Shown here piece by piece: positions 5,901-5,954 of a DNA stretch of 5,954 nt. The stretch spans positions 1 to 5,954 of the forward strand of contig NZ_JAHQVB010000092.1 in the NCBI RefSeq assembly GCF_019052655.1, written 5' to 3'. The number at the start of each line of letters is the position of its first letter. Position 1 is the first letter of the stretch. The notes under the pieces are model-generated. The model ran no database searches. It saw only the letters and a list, made by a program, of their open reading frames with translations, and had not been told where the DNA came from. The DNA comes from Holdemanella porci. Its GTDB lineage: Bacteria; Bacillota_I; Bacilli_A; Erysipelotrichales; Erysipelotrichaceae. Made by a program: the position numbers and the translations under genes.

Positions 5901-5954
5901 GATGTTAGCATATAAATAGGACTAGTCAAAAAGAGAAAATTTACACCAGTGGTA

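Overview
The window is AT-rich, densely packed and coded almost entirely on the + strand. Gene content and style suggest a low-GC Firmicute. A PadR/HAAS (DUF1700) regulatory pair, an AarF/UbiB-like kinase and a tightly overlapping lspA-rluD(ylyB) pair would fit an Erysipelotrichia-like gut bacterium. That placement is an inference from style and content, because there is no rRNA or other phylogenetic marker here.

Region 1 (about 84-2241) looks like one autoregulated operon. A strong sigma-A type promoter (TTGACA, 17 nt, TATCAT) has its -35 box enclosed by a 9-bp inverted repeat with one mismatch, a good candidate PadR operator. Four overlapping or abutting genes follow: a short flavodoxin-like protein, a PadR-type repressor, a multi-pass HAAS/DUF1700 membrane protein and a small lipoprotein. 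A clear intrinsic terminator closes the unit. The arrangement resembles the known PadR-HAAS-(DUF4097) cell-envelope modules, with an added flavodoxin and an unusually small, possibly DUF4097-related, lipoprotein.

Region 2 (about 2238-5900) is a second co-directional unit. A perfect 8-bp-arm palindrome overlaps a possible -10 box. It is followed by an unrecognised, very basic 47-codon reading frame that overlaps the next start as ATGA. Then come an AarF/UbiB-like atypical kinase with two C-terminal membrane helices, lspA (signal peptidase II), an RluD-family pseudouridine synthase and a dCMP deaminase. The last three overlap or are separated by about ten bases, so they are probably co-transcribed and translationally coupled. 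A hairpin without a U-tract follows the deaminase, and the final 54 bases hold nothing I can identify.

Most genes are ordinary housekeeping or known families. The parts that deserve attention are the flavodoxin-PadR-HAAS-lipoprotein operon with its operator, the small basic reading frame before the kinase, and the palindrome at the start of the second unit.
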